Source: Halolactibacillus alkaliphilus (GTDB taxonomy: Bacteria; Bacillota; Bacilli; Bacillales; Amphibacillaceae). From it: a stretch of 64,000 nucleotides of DNA. The position numbers and the translations under genes were made by a program. How positions within the stretch are numbered: the first letter of the stretch is position 1; the number at the start of each line of letters is the position of its first letter. Shown piece after piece: positions 25,714-35,132 of this stretch. The stretch covers positions 62,001 to 126,000 of the forward strand of contig NZ_FOWN01000002.1 of the NCBI RefSeq assembly GCF_900115465.1, read 5' to 3'. The notes under the pieces were generated by a model. The model ran no database searches, was not told where the DNA came from, and was given only the letters and a program-made list of their open reading frames with translations.

Positions 25714-25738
25714 ATACAGTAAGAGAGTAGGTAATGTG

Positions 25739-26497
25739 ATGACGCAATCGATAAGAGAAATTAAAACAATGTTAAATAATGCCCCAGAGCCACATCTAGT
25801 AAAAATGCTTGAACAAGATCATAGAAAAGGTGTCCAGCAATTGCTTGACCGCTATTATAAAAAACAACGACAATATAAACAAGACAAAGAAACTTACGAA
25901 GAAAAGTTTAAATATGAACGACTGATACGTTTAGAAGGTTATCAGCGTATCTGTGGTATTGATGAAGTTGGTCGGGGGCCACTTGCTGGACCTGTTGTTG
26001 CTGCTGCGGTTATTTTGCCTGAGTCCTGTGACTTAATGGGATTAACAGATTCAAAAAAGCTTTCGCTTACTAAACGCGAATACTACTTTGAAGCAATTAC
26101 AGAACAAGCATTAGCAATTGGTGTAGGATTGGTTGAGCCAGCGATTATTGATGAAATTAATATATTGGAAGCATCTAAATCCGCAATGCTACAAGCCATT
26201 GACAAACTTTCATTGACTCCAGACTATCTTTTGCTTGATGCGATTGATTTGACCATTGATATACCGCAGCAATCGCTAATTAAAGGTGATTTGAAAAGTA
26301 TTTCAATTGCGGCTGCCAGTGTTATTGCAAAGGTAACACGTGATAATATGATGAAAGCCTATGACTTCACATACCCGGGGTATGACTTCATTAATAATCA
26401 AGGTTATGGAACAAAAAAACACTTACATGGGCTAGAGACATACGGTGTAACACCGATACATCGACGATCTTTTGCGCCGGTTAAAGGCTATCTTTAA
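25739..26497 (+). CDS. rnhB: Ribonuclease HII
   Basis: Cuts RNA in RNA-DNA hybrids, including single ribonucleotides in DNA. The 252-residue protein has an N-terminal helical extension of about 70 residues as in B. subtilis RnhB, then the catalytic core: [32 protein letters not shown], and [14 protein letters not shown] with the acidic catalytic residues in place. An adjacent GTG at 25736 is possible; ATG 25739 is chosen, with AGTAGG as a modest ribosome site. It leads a transcript with ylqG and ylqH. Confidence 0.95.
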   Translation: MTQSIREIKTMLNNAPEPHLVKMLEQDHRKGVQQLLDRYYKKQRQYKQDKETYEEKFKYERLIRLEGYQRICGIDEVGRGPLAGPVVAAAVILPESCDLMGLTDSKKLSLTKREYYFEAITEQALAIGVGLVEPAIIDEINILEASKSAMLQAIDKLSLTPDYLLLDAIDLTIDIPQQSLIKGDLKSISIAAASVIAKVTRDNMMKAYDFTYPGYDFINNQGYGTKKHLHGLETYGVTPIHRRSFAPVKGYL

Positions 26498-26523
26498 AAT
26501 GGTCAAATGAGGAAGGTGATCAG

Positions 26524-28368
26524 ATGCAGGTCCAGAATCTACAGATAAAGCCATCATTTAAACATGCACAGCCTAATCAAAAAATGTCCTTGACTAAAGG
26601 CCAAATTATTAAAGGTGCCATTGATCAACTACATCCGGATCAAATGGCGACAATTAAAATGGGGCAGCAACAAGTGACAGCTAAGTTAGAAGTGCCTGTT
26701 GAAAAAGGCCAGAGTTATGTATTTGAAGTCGTCTCCTCTGGGGATACACCAGAACTTAAAATGATTGAACAGCAAACAGTGAAAGGGGAAGCCTCACTCA
26801 GTGCTGTCTTAAAAAATATGGGTGTGCCAGTCACAAAAGAGTCGGAGCAATTATTAAGCCGGTTTTTACTTAATAATATACCGGTAAAGCTAAGTCAATT
26901 TAAAGAAGCGCTTGTTCTTTATCAGCAACAACCGAATGAAAAAACCGCTCAGGCACTTATGACGTTAATTAAGCATCAGCTGCCATTCTCAAGTGGTATC
27001 GTGACAGCTATGTCTCAAATGACGCTAGAGAGTCCACAAGACGGCTTTGAGTTCCTTATGCAACAATTGTCATCTTTAAGTGCTTCGGAGTCAAAAACGC
27101 AACTCCTGGAGTTCCTAAATACGATGAAGACAACAATTGCCTCACCAACTGAAACCGTCTCAGTCGAAGCTGCAGACAAATTGCGTGCTTTATCACACGC
27201 GTTGATATCAAAGGGACTGACAGTTTCAAGCGAGTCATCGTTGCCGAAACTATTAGCAGAACTACTCAATAATCAACTCGGCCTTGATGACAAAAAAATT
27301 ATTCAATTAAAACAATGGTTGAGCCAAACTAGACAACCGTTAAACCAGCAAGAACGGGAGCAATTTCTAAATGTCAATCGTGATGCGCTAAAACAATGGT
27401 TACCAAAAGAATCCGCTGTACCAAAAACGCACCTAATTACAAAGGAAGCCATACAAGTAGCGCTCGATAAAGTGCCTGATAAAAGTATTAGCTATCCGAT
27501 AAAAACTGAAGCGGAATTAGTGCTTGGTATGAACCGCCTAAGGGAACAGCTAGAACTGGAGTCATCACTACTAAATAAACTTAATAATCGGTTGACAGAT
27601 GTACAAGCAGAAACGCTTAGTAAGTTAATGAGCAGGCCGAGTGATTTGTCTCATCAACAAATAAAAGATGCCTTAAAACCTCTAATTGACCAACAGTTAA
27701 CACAGGCCGAAGTTAAAGTGTTGACGCCATTAATCAAAGGGAGTGGCTTAATAGATACACTCCCAGTGGAGCAACAATTTTTCATTGGGGTGAAAGACTA
27801 TTTACTTCGGTCAGGATTAAACTATGAGCATCAGTTAATAGAGACATATGATGTGAGTCAAAATCTTAAACAGTTATTACTTGAGGTACAACAATCCACA
27901 AAGGGAAATTTACCTGCACTTGATCAATTACTTCAAGGACTAACAGATCAACAGATGAGCATTGTCAGACAAGATGAACATTTTATTCATTACGGCATAA
28001 CACTGCCAATTGTCACAGATAACGAACAAGCTGTTTACCTTGAAATGTATGGTCAAAAAAGTGAAACGGGTGCGCTAAATCCAGACTATTGTCATATCGC
28101 AATTCATTTAGAATTAGGTGCGATTGGTGAAACGATTGTTGATATGGGTGTTCAAAATCGGTTAGTACAATTAACTGTCATTAATAATCAGGACCTTAAA
28201 CCTCTCATTGAACCATTTAAACCATCACTAATAAAAGGAATGGCGTCGCTTGATTATCATTTAACGTCTATTCATCATCGGCCTTTTAAAGACCATGAGG
28301 ATACGGTTACACATAAACAGAGCTTTAAGCAACCTCAAGATTATAAAGGGTGGGATGTAAAGGCATGA
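26524..28368 (+). CDS. YlqG-like protein with FliK-type C-terminal domain
   Basis: A 614-residue, glutamine- and lysine-rich protein without signal peptide or membrane segments. Its N-terminal part has LTKGQIIKGAI and QVTAKLEVPVEKGQSYVFEV; the middle is low-complexity and helical; the last 130 residues (LEMYGQKSETGALNPDYCHI, GAIGETIVDMGVQNRLVQLTV) look like the C-terminal domain of hook-length protein FliK. It matches ylqG of B. subtilis in position and general build. Function is unknown; a FliK-related role is inference. GAAGGTGATC lies before the ATG, and its stop overlaps ylqH by four bases. Confidence 0.8.
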   Translation: MQVQNLQIKPSFKHAQPNQKMSLTKGQIIKGAIDQLHPDQMATIKMGQQQVTAKLEVPVEKGQSYVFEVVSSGDTPELKMIEQQTVKGEASLSAVLKNMGVPVTKESEQLLSRFLLNNIPVKLSQFKEALVLYQQQPNEKTAQALMTLIKHQLPFSSGIVTAMSQMTLESPQDGFEFLMQQLSSLSASESKTQLLEFLNTMKTTIASPTETVSVEAADKLRALSHALISKGLTVSSESSLPKLLAELLNNQLGLDDKKIIQLKQWLSQTRQPLNQQEREQFLNVNRDALKQWLPKESAVPKTHLITKEAIQVALDKVPDKSISYPIKTEAELVLGMNRLREQLELESSLLNKLNNRLTDVQAETLSKLMSRPSDLSHQQIKDALKPLIDQQLTQAEVKVLTPLIKGSGLIDTLPVEQQFFIGVKDYLLRSGLNYEHQLIETYDVSQNLKQLLLEVQQSTKGNLPALDQLLQGLTDQQMSIVRQDEHFIHYGITLPIVTDNEQAVYLEMYGQKSETGALNPDYCHIAIHLELGAIGETIVDMGVQNRLVQLTVINNQDLKPLIEPFKPSLIKGMASLDYHLTSIHHRPFKDHEDTVTHKQSFKQPQDYKGWDVKA

Positions 28369-28652
28369 CATCGCAAAAATTACCACACCATCTAAAAAAG
28401 GCGATTGCACTTCGCTACGATCAAACGCGTGATATGGCCCCTATTGTCTCAGCGAAAGGACAAGGTTATGTTGCCGATGAGATTATAGAGCGGGCTAGTG
28501 AGGCCGGTGTTCCTATTCAGCAGGATCAGAGTCTCGTGGAAATATTATCGCAAATAAATATAAACGAAGCTATTCCAGATGAGCTTTATTTGGCTGTTGC
28601 GGAAGTATTTGCTTTTATTTATCAACTTGATGAGGCACAACGAGAAAAATAA
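28365..28652 (+). CDS. YlqH, homologue of the FlhB cytoplasmic C-terminal domain
   Basis: A 95-residue stand-alone relative of the C-terminal cytoplasmic domain of export-gate protein FlhB: KAIALRYDQTRDMAPIVSAKGQGYVADEI corresponds to the region after the cleavage site in FlhB, and AVAEVFAFIYQLDEA to its end. The NPTH autocleavage motif is absent, so it resembles the fragment left after FlhB cleavage. It pairs with the FliK-like YlqG by an ATGA overlap, mirroring the FliK-FlhB partnership. A GTG at 28350 gives five more residues but has no better ribosome site. Confidence 0.88.
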   Translation: MTSQKLPHHLKKAIALRYDQTRDMAPIVSAKGQGYVADEIIERASEAGVPIQQDQSLVEILSQININEAIPDELYLAVAEVFAFIYQLDEAQREK

Positions 28653-28668
28653 CTATCTAGGTCAATTG

Positions 28669-28699
28669 AGAGCAGGTGCTATGATTCCTGCTCTTTTTT
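28669..28699 (+). terminator. Terminator after ylqH
   Basis: Stem AGAGCAGG (28669-28676) with CCTGCTCT (28687-28694), ten-base loop, TTTTTT run. Confidence 0.88.
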
Positions 28700-28763
28700 C
28701 GAATTAAGGGTATAATTAGGTGTTTTTTTAAATATTTCGTTTCTTAGCCATGACGGTTCGCTA

Positions 28764-28793
28764 TCGACAAGTGATCGATCGTCGTTTTACACT
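28764..28793 (+). promoter_or_regulatory. Possible SigA promoter of dprA
   Basis: TCGACA (28764-28769), 18 bases, TACACT (28788-28793), about 27 bases before the dprA start. A TATAAT at 28710 has no suitable -35. Confidence 0.38.
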
Positions 28794-28819
28794 GATGAAA
28801 AACACTTAAGGAGCAAACT

Positions 28820-29719
28820 ATGCTAAATAATCGAGATTGTTTGATCTATTTGTATGAAGAAACTCGTATCAGTAGAAAGAAGCTACACCAATTGGTCGGA
28901 ACGGGCCATCGTTCATATTATCATGCTATTCAATCAGACGCTTTGGACCTAGCACGTTTTTTATCAGTTAAACACCGCACCTTGTTAGCAGGTGCTTTAA
29001 ATAATCCTGCGCGGATAGCCCGCTATACTTCTTTAAAGCGAACGTACAAGACGTGGACGGTACTCGATGCGGATTATCCCGACGTATTTAGAACAATCCC
29101 TGATGCCCCAATCGTTTTTTACGGGTTAGGTGATGTGGACTTGTTAAAGACGTTAAAGCGTATCAGTATCATCGGATCAAGGCAACCAACAGTCAATGTA
29201 AAACAAAGAATGAGTCAATTACTTTTGCCTCTAGTAAGTGACTATGTAATTGTATCTGGACTAGCTAAAGGTATAGACAGTTTTGCGCATCAATTAGCCT
29301 GTACAAATGGGGGGAGAACGATTGGTGTGATTGCTGGTGGTTTTAACCATCCATATCCATATGAAACGCGTGCACAATTTCATGACATGTGCCGAAATCA
29401 ATTGGTAATTTCAGAGTACCCTATAGATGTGAAGCCAGAAAGGTATCACTTTCCAGAGCGTAATCGTTTAATCAGTGCGCTTGGTTTTGCTACATGTATT
29501 ATAGAAGCAAAACGAAAAAGTGGGACGATGATTACTGCTGATCAAGCACTAGAACAGGGTCGGATTGTTATGGCTGTTCCGGGGGATATTCTTAACCCGA
29601 ATACACAAGGTTGCCATGATCTAATTCAACAAGGAGCAAAATTGGTACAAAATACCCAAGATATAGAAGAGGAATGGCGAGAGAATAAGGTTATGTGGAA
29701 AAGTATTAACAATAAATAG
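28820..29719 (+). CDS. dprA: DNA processing protein DprA (Smf)
   Basis: Loads RecA on single-stranded DNA taken up during transformation. The 299-residue protein has an N-terminal helical region and the DprA Rossmann fold: ISIIGSRQPT, VSGLAKGIDSFAHQLA, VIAGGFNHPYP, SEYPIDVKPERYHFPERNRLI (split here as SEYP and FPERNRLI) and SGTMITADQALEQGR. It lacks the extra C-terminal winged-helix of longer homologues. AAGGAGC precedes the ATG. In B. subtilis sucCD stand directly upstream; here they are missing. Confidence 0.94.
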   Translation: MLNNRDCLIYLYEETRISRKKLHQLVGTGHRSYYHAIQSDALDLARFLSVKHRTLLAGALNNPARIARYTSLKRTYKTWTVLDADYPDVFRTIPDAPIVFYGLGDVDLLKTLKRISIIGSRQPTVNVKQRMSQLLLPLVSDYVIVSGLAKGIDSFAHQLACTNGGRTIGVIAGGFNHPYPYETRAQFHDMCRNQLVISEYPIDVKPERYHFPERNRLISALGFATCIIEAKRKSGTMITADQALEQGRIVMAVPGDILNPNTQGCHDLIQQGAKLVQNTQDIEEEWRENKVMWKSINNK

Positions 29720-29761
29720 AGAAAAAACTATGTGAAAAGCATAACTTTTTTGAAACTTTAT

Positions 29762-29790
29762 TTGACAAATGCTAAACTTCTATTTAATAA
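29762..29790 (+). promoter_or_regulatory. SigA promoter of topA
   Basis: Perfect -35 TTGACA (29762-29767), 17 bases, TAATAA (29785-29790). The leader of about 53 bases contains a small AGATTT/AAATCT hairpin. A weak hairpin with a T run at about 29722-29752 may end dprA transcripts just upstream. Confidence 0.68.
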
Positions 29791-29849
29791 TAGTGGAGAT
29801 TTCACAGATATTTTAAATCTGGAAAACTAGACCTCTTGGAGGGGAAGAT

Positions 29850-31928
29850 ATGGCAGATTATTTAGTTATAGTAGAGTCGCCAGCAAAGGCGAAAACAATT
29901 GAACGCTATTTAGGTAAAAAATACAAAGTTAAAGCTTCTATGGGACATGTGATTGACTTACCGAAGTCTCAAATGGGGATCGACTATGAAAATGATTATA
30001 AACCAAAGTACATTACCATTCGTGGGAAAGGTCCTGTGTTAAAAGAGTTAAAAACAGCCGCAAAAAAAGCGAAGAAAGTCTATCTCGCAGCCGATCCGGA
30101 TCGTGAAGGAGAGGCGATTGCTTGGCATTTAGCACATGCACTTAATATTGATGAAGATTCAGATTGTCGAGTGGTCTTTAATGAAATTACTAAAGATGCC
30201 ATTAAAGAATCATTTAAGCAACCTCGCGCTATCAATATGAATCTTGTAGATGCTCAACAAGGTCGACGCATCTTAGATCGTTTGGTGGGCTATAATATTA
30301 GTCCGCTGCTTTGGAAAAAAGTAAAGAAGGGCTTAAGTGCGGGGCGAGTTCAATCCGTTGCGGTTAAGATGATAATCGACCGCGAGAATGAAATCAAAAA
30401 CTTTCAACCTGAAGAATACTGGTCAATCGAAGGGCTGTTTAATAAAGGGGAAGAGTCTTTTGAAGGGCAATTTTACCGCGTAGACAATGAAAAGGTTAAC
30501 TTATCGACCAAGGCAGATGTTGATAATGTTTTAAAGCTTATGCCTAGTAAAGAGTTTCAAGTAGAATCAGTGAAGAAGAAAGAACGGAAAAGAAACCCAT
30601 CCTTGCCGTTTACGACGTCTTCTTTACAACAAGAAGCAGCTCGTAAATTGAATTATAGAGCACGTAAGACGATGATGCTTGCACAACAGTTGTATGAGGG
30701 TATTGACTTAGGTAAAAAAGAAGGTGGCATTACTGGTTTAATCACTTATATGCGTACCGATTCAACCCGACTATCTGAAACGGCTCGAAATGAAGGACGT
30801 CAATTTATTGAACAACAATACGGTAAGGACTACGTAGGAGCTGATCGCAGTTCTAAATCGAAACAAAAGACACAAGATGCGCATGAGGCCATTCGTCCAA
30901 CGAGTGCCTTTAGAACACCCGCTTCATTGAAAGCTATTTTATCAAGAGACCAGTACCGTTTGTACAAACTTATTTGGGAACGTTTTACATCTAGTTTGAT
31001 GTCGCCAGCGATTATGGACACGGTAACGGTTACATTAAATCAAAATGGGGTTCAATTTAGAGCGAATGGTTCACAAATCAAATTTAAAGGATTTATGGAA
31101 GTATATATTGAAGGCAATGATGATAACAAAAAAGAAGAGGACAGACTGTTACCTGAATTAGAAGAAGGAATGACAGTAAGCTCCGAAAAAATCATGCCTA
31201 ATCAACACTTTACTCAGCCGCCTCCGCGTTATACAGAAGCGAGACTTGTCAAGACGATGGAAGAAAAAGGGATAGGTCGACCGTCAACATATGCGCCTAC
31301 ACTTGACACGATTCAAAAACGTGGTTATGTCAGTCTAGATAATAAGCGCTTTGTTCCAACGGAGTTAGGCGAGATTGTCATTGATTTGGTTATTGAATTT
31401 TTCCCTGAAATCATTGATATTGATTTCACTGCACAAATGGAACATGACTTAGATCAAATTGAAGACGGGGAAATAAAGTGGATAAAGATTATCGACGACT
31501 TTTATCAAGGATTTGAAAAACGACTTCAAAAAGCCGAAAAAGAAATGGAAAAGATTGAAATCAAGGATGAACCAGCAGGTGAGCAATGTGAAAAATGCGG
31601 TTCTGAAATGGTTTATAAGATGGGACGCTATGGGAAATTTATGGCGTGCTCAAATTTCCCGGAATGCCGTAATACGAAACCAATCTTAAAAGAGATTGGG
31701 GTTGACTGTCCTAAATGTAAAAAAGGTCAGATCGTCGAACGTAAGTCAAAGAAAAAACGCACGTTCTATGGATGCGACCAATACCCTGAATGTGATTTCT
31801 TATCATGGGATAAGCCGATTGAGCGGCCATGTCCAAAATGTGAAGAAATGCTTGTAGAGAAGAAAGTGAAAAAAGGTACGCAGATTCAGTGTTCAAGTTG
31901 TGATTATAAAGAAGAGCAACAGTCATAA
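29850..31928 (+). CDS. topA: DNA topoisomerase I
   Basis: Type IA enzyme that relaxes negative supercoils behind RNA polymerase. The 692-residue protein has an N-terminal Toprim domain ([31 protein letters not shown] near 82-95), the active-site Tyr300 in [12 protein letters not shown], and three C-terminal four-cysteine zinc ribbons (starting near [16 protein letters not shown] and CPKCEEML). GGAGGGG ribosome site. Complete and of normal length. It has a strong own promoter and terminator. trmFO, its usual downstream neighbour in Bacillus, is missing. Confidence 0.97.
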   Translation: MADYLVIVESPAKAKTIERYLGKKYKVKASMGHVIDLPKSQMGIDYENDYKPKYITIRGKGPVLKELKTAAKKAKKVYLAADPDREGEAIAWHLAHALNIDEDSDCRVVFNEITKDAIKESFKQPRAINMNLVDAQQGRRILDRLVGYNISPLLWKKVKKGLSAGRVQSVAVKMIIDRENEIKNFQPEEYWSIEGLFNKGEESFEGQFYRVDNEKVNLSTKADVDNVLKLMPSKEFQVESVKKKERKRNPSLPFTTSSLQQEAARKLNYRARKTMMLAQQLYEGIDLGKKEGGITGLITYMRTDSTRLSETARNEGRQFIEQQYGKDYVGADRSSKSKQKTQDAHEAIRPTSAFRTPASLKAILSRDQYRLYKLIWERFTSSLMSPAIMDTVTVTLNQNGVQFRANGSQIKFKGFMEVYIEGNDDNKKEEDRLLPELEEGMTVSSEKIMPNQHFTQPPPRYTEARLVKTMEEKGIGRPSTYAPTLDTIQKRGYVSLDNKRFVPTELGEIVIDLVIEFFPEIIDIDFTAQMEHDLDQIEDGEIKWIKIIDDFYQGFEKRLQKAEKEMEKIEIKDEPAGEQCEKCGSEMVYKMGRYGKFMACSNFPECRNTKPILKEIGVDCPKCKKGQIVERKSKKKRTFYGCDQYPECDFLSWDKPIERPCPKCEEMLVEKKVKKGTQIQCSSCDYKEEQQS

Positions 31929-31939
31929 AGAGTGGAGAA

Positions 31940-31972
31940 AAGGGTGCGTCAGTAGATGCACCTCTTTTTTTA
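31940..31972 (+). terminator. Terminator of topA
   Basis: Stem AGGGTGCGTC (31941-31950) with GATGCACCT (31955-31963), AGTA loop, one bulged G and one G-T pair, followed by CTTTTTTT. Confidence 0.82.
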
Positions 31973-32004
31973 TGTTTTTTGTGATAATAATCACAAAAAA
32001 CATA
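31971..32004. promoter_or_regulatory. Perfect 15-bp inverted repeat with TGTGA-N6-TCACA core
   Basis: Arms 31971-31985 and 31990-32004 are exact complements around AATA. The centre, TGTGATAATAATCACA (31980-31995), is the exact consensus form of CRP/FNR-family operators (TGTGA-N6-TCACA). The outer arms are T6/A6 and TATG/CATA. It lies between the topA terminator and the xerC promoter, centred roughly 100 bases before the expected transcription start. It is not followed by a T run on either strand. Confidence 0.55.
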
Positions 32005-32054
32005 AAACATATGCTCAACGGATATGAGAAATGAACGCATTGTAAGAATATGCA

Positions 32055-32083
32055 TTGACAATCATTTCAAACAGCTATATAAT
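32055..32083 (+). promoter_or_regulatory. Consensus SigA promoter in front of xerC
   Basis: TTGACA (32055-32060), exactly 17 bases, TATAAT (32078-32083): full consensus in both boxes. The RNA would start near 32090 and have a leader of about 170 bases before xerC. Confidence 0.82.
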
Positions 32084-32106
32084 TTACCGTTGGTAAGTAG
32101 ATATAC

Positions 32107-32135
32107 TTGACATACGTAGTCATTGCAGCTGTTAT
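32107..32135 (+). promoter_or_regulatory. Second possible SigA promoter in front of xerC
   Basis: TTGACA (32107-32112), 17 bases, TGTTAT (32130-32135). Tandem to the consensus promoter 52 bases upstream. Confidence 0.5.
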
Positions 32136-32261
32136 TAGCGCATGCATTTTGATCAATAATATTAGAGGATTCAGATTTTTAAAGCAATTCGGTAAATTAG
32201 TTGCTAAAATAATTGGAATATGGTACGTTTGATAATATAGGAGTCATGGAAGGGGTTTGAC

Positions 32262-33167
32262 ATGCAAGCATTTACAAGCCTTAAAAATCAGTTTAAAATG
32301 TATTTGCAAGTTGAGAAAAACGCCTCTACCTATACGATTAAAGAGTACATATTGGATGTTGAACAATTTTTTGTTTTTTTAACAAAGGAAGGCATTCAAT
32401 CTGTGAAGGAAGTTGATGACGCGTGTGTACGTCTTTTTTTAATGCACTTATACGATCAATCACTTTCGCGCCGTTCTGTCGCAAGAAAGCTGTCAACATT
32501 ACGGACGTTCTTTAAGTTTCTTGAACGAGAACAATATGTGCTAGATAATCCCTTCAGGGGGACGCGGCTACCTAAACAAAGTAAAAAATTACCGAATTTC
32601 TTGTATCGCGAGGAGCTTGAACAGCTCTTTGAGGTAAGTGATTTATCGCAACCATTAGGACAAAGAGACCAAGCGTTACTTGAGTTACTTTATGCCACAG
32701 GGATGCGTGTGAGTGAATGTCAAATGTTAACTTTAAGTGATATTGATTTCTCACTTCACACCGTAAAAGTTTTAGGTAAAGGCAGAAAAGAACGCTACAT
32801 TCCAGTAGGAACATATGCTGAAGCTGCCTTAACACGTTACATTAAAAACGGTAGAGGACAATTAATTAAAGACAATAAAACGGACGCAGTTTTTTTAAAT
32901 GCGAAGGGAAATCCTCTTACAGTGCGTGGGATGCGGTTAGTTTTAAATAAGTTGGCAGATCAAGCTGCTCTGACGGCTCATGTTCATCCACATGCGCTAA
33001 GACATACGTTTGCAACGCATTTGCTCAATGAAGGTGCAGACATAAGAAGCGTTCAAGAGCTTTTGGGTCACGCACATCTTTCGTCGACCCAGCTATATAC
33101 ACATGTAACGAAAGATCGTTTAAAGGATGTATATATGAATAGTCATCCACGAGCTAAGAGGAAATAA
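32262..33167 (+). CDS. xerC: Tyrosine recombinase XerC (CodV)
   Basis: With XerD it resolves chromosome dimers at dif. The 301-residue protein has the N-terminal SAM-like core-binding domain and the catalytic domain with all six expected residues: Arg149, Lys173, His244, Arg247, His270 and the nucleophile Tyr279. GGAAGGGG stands before the ATG. It starts the xerC-hslV-hslU-codY operon known from B. subtilis (codV-codW-codX-codY). A dif site was not found in the window. Confidence 0.96.
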   Translation: MQAFTSLKNQFKMYLQVEKNASTYTIKEYILDVEQFFVFLTKEGIQSVKEVDDACVRLFLMHLYDQSLSRRSVARKLSTLRTFFKFLEREQYVLDNPFRGTRLPKQSKKLPNFLYREELEQLFEVSDLSQPLGQRDQALLELLYATGMRVSECQMLTLSDIDFSLHTVKVLGKGRKERYIPVGTYAEAALTRYIKNGRGQLIKDNKTDAVFLNAKGNPLTVRGMRLVLNKLADQAALTAHVHPHALRHTFATHLLNEGADIRSVQELLGHAHLSSTQLYTHVTKDRLKDVYMNSHPRAKRK

Positions 33168-33180
33168 ATGAGGTGAAGTT

Positions 33181-33726
33181 ATGACGCAACAATTCCATGC
33201 AACAACCATCTTTGCTGTAAGGCACAACGGCCAATGCGCAATGTGTGGTGATGGACAAGTCACGATGGGGAACGCTGTCGTAATGAAACATAAAGCGAAA
33301 AAAGTACGTCGATTATTTAACGGCAATGTATTAGCTGGATTTGCAGGTTCGGTTGCAGATGCTTTTACATTATTCGAAAAATTTGAAGCTTATTTAGAGA
33401 AATTTAATGGTAACTTAACAAGAGCCGCAGTGGAATTGGCAAAGGAATGGCGAAGTGATAAAGCGTTGCGTCAACTAGAGGCGATGTTAATTGTCATGAA
33501 TAAAGAAACAATGTTACTCGTCTCAGGGACGGGTGAAGTTATTGAACCAGATGATGACATATTAGCGATTGGCTCCGGTGGAAATTATGCACTGGCGAGC
33601 GGTCGTAGTCTAAAACGTTATGCACCTCATTTAACAGCGAGAAACATTGCAGAGCATGCTCTAACAATTGCTGGTGAGATATGTGTATATACCAATGACC
33701 AACTAGTCATTGAGGAATTAGTGTAA
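33181..33726 (+). CDS. hslV: HslV/ClpQ protease subunit (CodW)
   Basis: Proteolytic ring of the two-part HslVU protease. The 181-residue protein has the CodW-type N-terminal extension before the conserved TTIFAV strand; mature peptide after Met removal would begin with Thr2 (MTQQFHATT), whereas the B. subtilis protein, from memory, begins MSSFHATT and uses an N-terminal serine. Other family motifs are present: SGDG-like [44 protein letters not shown] precedes the ATG. It sits directly before the ATPase gene hslU. Confidence 0.95.
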   Translation: MTQQFHATTIFAVRHNGQCAMCGDGQVTMGNAVVMKHKAKKVRRLFNGNVLAGFAGSVADAFTLFEKFEAYLEKFNGNLTRAAVELAKEWRSDKALRQLEAMLIVMNKETMLLVSGTGEVIEPDDDILAIGSGGNYALASGRSLKRYAPHLTARNIAEHALTIAGEICVYTNDQLVIEELV

Positions 33727-33740
33727 TTAGAGGTGAGTCA

Positions 33741-35117
33741 ATGAATAAAGAATATACACCGAAAGAAATCGTTGCTGAACTTGATCAGTACATTATTGGT
33801 CAACAACAAGCGAAACGATCGGTCGCCGTCGCATTAAGGAATCGCTATCGTCGGATGCGGCTTAGCCCAGATTTAATAGATGAAGTTGCACCTAAAAATA
33901 TCCTTATGATTGGACCTACAGGCGTAGGGAAAACAGAGATTGCTCGTCGATTAGCTAAATTAGTAGGCGCGCCATTTATCAAAGTTGAAGCGACTAAATT
34001 TACAGAGGTTGGCTACGTCGGGCGCGACGTCGAATCGATGATTCGCGATTTAGTTGAATCGAGTATTCGATTAGAAAAAGACGAGCGGACGGCATTAGTC
34101 CAAGATGAAGCTGAAAAACTGGCCAATGATCGTTTGCTTGACTGCTTAGTGCCAACAGGTAAGAAAAGTGGGAACACGATTAAAAATCCATTTGAAATGT
34201 TCTTTAATCAAGAATCGACAGCAACAGAAGAATCAGAGCCTACAGAAGACAAGCTAAAAAAACGCCAACAAATGAAACAGCAATTGGCACTTGGAGAATT
34301 AGAAGATACTTTGGTTACAATTGAAATCGAAGAACATCAGATGGGCATGTTCGATACCGGAGTAAATCAAGGCATGGAACAAATGCAAGACATGTTGTCG
34401 CAGATGATGCCAAAGAAAATGAAGAAAAGAAAATTAACGGTAAAAGAAGCACGAGAACTGTTAAAACAGGAAGAAGCACTTAAATTGATAGACCTTGATG
34501 ATGTCTATCAGACAGCTTGTGATCGCGTTGAGAACAGCGGCATCGTCTTCATAGATGAAATTGATAAAGTAGCTGGTCAATCATCACGTGAGGCGAATAT
34601 CTCCCGAGAAGGTGTGCAACGAGATATTTTGCCAATCATCGAAGGCTCTACGGTTGTGACGAAATATGGTCCTGTTAAGACAGATCATATTTTATTTATT
34701 GCAGCGGGTGCCTTTCACATGTCTAAACCATCCGACTTAATTCCGGAATTACAAGGAAGATTTCCGGTAAGGGTGGAATTAGAAAAATTAACTGTTGATG
34801 ACTTTGTTGAAATTCTTACAGAACCATCTAATGCATTGTTGAAACAGTATCAAGCGCTATTGAAAACAGAAGAGGTCACTGTCACCTTTACGGATGAGGC
34901 GATAAAACGATTAGCTGAAGTTGCTTTTCATGTTAATCAAGAAACAGACAATATTGGGGCAAGACGCCTACACACCATTTTGGAAAAATTGTTAGAAGAT
35001 TTATCATTTGAGGCAGATCGAATGGCGATGGTAGAAATTGAAATTACCCCTAAATATGTCGATGAAAAATTAGCAAAGATTGCGCAAAATAAAGACTTAA
35101 GTCAATTTATTTTATAA
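33741..35117 (+). CDS. hslU: HslU/ClpY ATPase subunit (CodX)
   Basis: AAA+ unfoldase that feeds proteins to HslV. The 458-residue protein has Walker [10 protein letters not shown] (58-66), the intermediate I domain (about 110-240, with a Gln/Met-rich stretch), Walker [13 protein letters not shown] and a C-terminal sensor 2 region [20 protein letters not shown]. The C-terminal tail is SQFIL, of the hydrophobic type that docks in HslV. 14 bases after hslV and 15 before codY. Confidence 0.97.
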   Translation: MNKEYTPKEIVAELDQYIIGQQQAKRSVAVALRNRYRRMRLSPDLIDEVAPKNILMIGPTGVGKTEIARRLAKLVGAPFIKVEATKFTEVGYVGRDVESMIRDLVESSIRLEKDERTALVQDEAEKLANDRLLDCLVPTGKKSGNTIKNPFEMFFNQESTATEESEPTEDKLKKRQQMKQQLALGELEDTLVTIEIEEHQMGMFDTGVNQGMEQMQDMLSQMMPKKMKKRKLTVKEARELLKQEEALKLIDLDDVYQTACDRVENSGIVFIDEIDKVAGQSSREANISREGVQRDILPIIEGSTVVTKYGPVKTDHILFIAAGAFHMSKPSDLIPELQGRFPVRVELEKLTVDDFVEILTEPSNALLKQYQALLKTEEVTVTFTDEAIKRLAEVAFHVNQETDNIGARRLHTILEKLLEDLSFEADRMAMVEIEITPKYVDEKLAKIAQNKDLSQFIL

Positions 35118-35132
35118 TAATGGAGGATAACT

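Larger units (their letters stand above)
31929..32261 (+). other. Intergenic region between topA and xerC (usual trmFO position)
   Basis: A 333-base gap. It holds the topA terminator, a perfect inverted repeat with a CRP/FNR-like core, a consensus SigA promoter and a second weaker promoter, then an AT-rich leader before xerC with a small AGCAA/TTGCT hairpin near 32183-32206. No remnant of trmFO is recognisable in any frame. Confidence 0.6.

Noticed and set aside
31711-32061. Minus-strand 116-codon open frame across the end of topA
   Set aside because: Largely a shadow of topA zinc-finger coding sequence and runs through the terminator and the palindrome; no ribosome site or family signature.
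31929-32261. Degraded trmFO remnant between topA and xerC
   Set aside because: No FAD-binding glycine motif or other trmFO-like segment seen in any frame; the gap is simply regulatory or leftover sequence.
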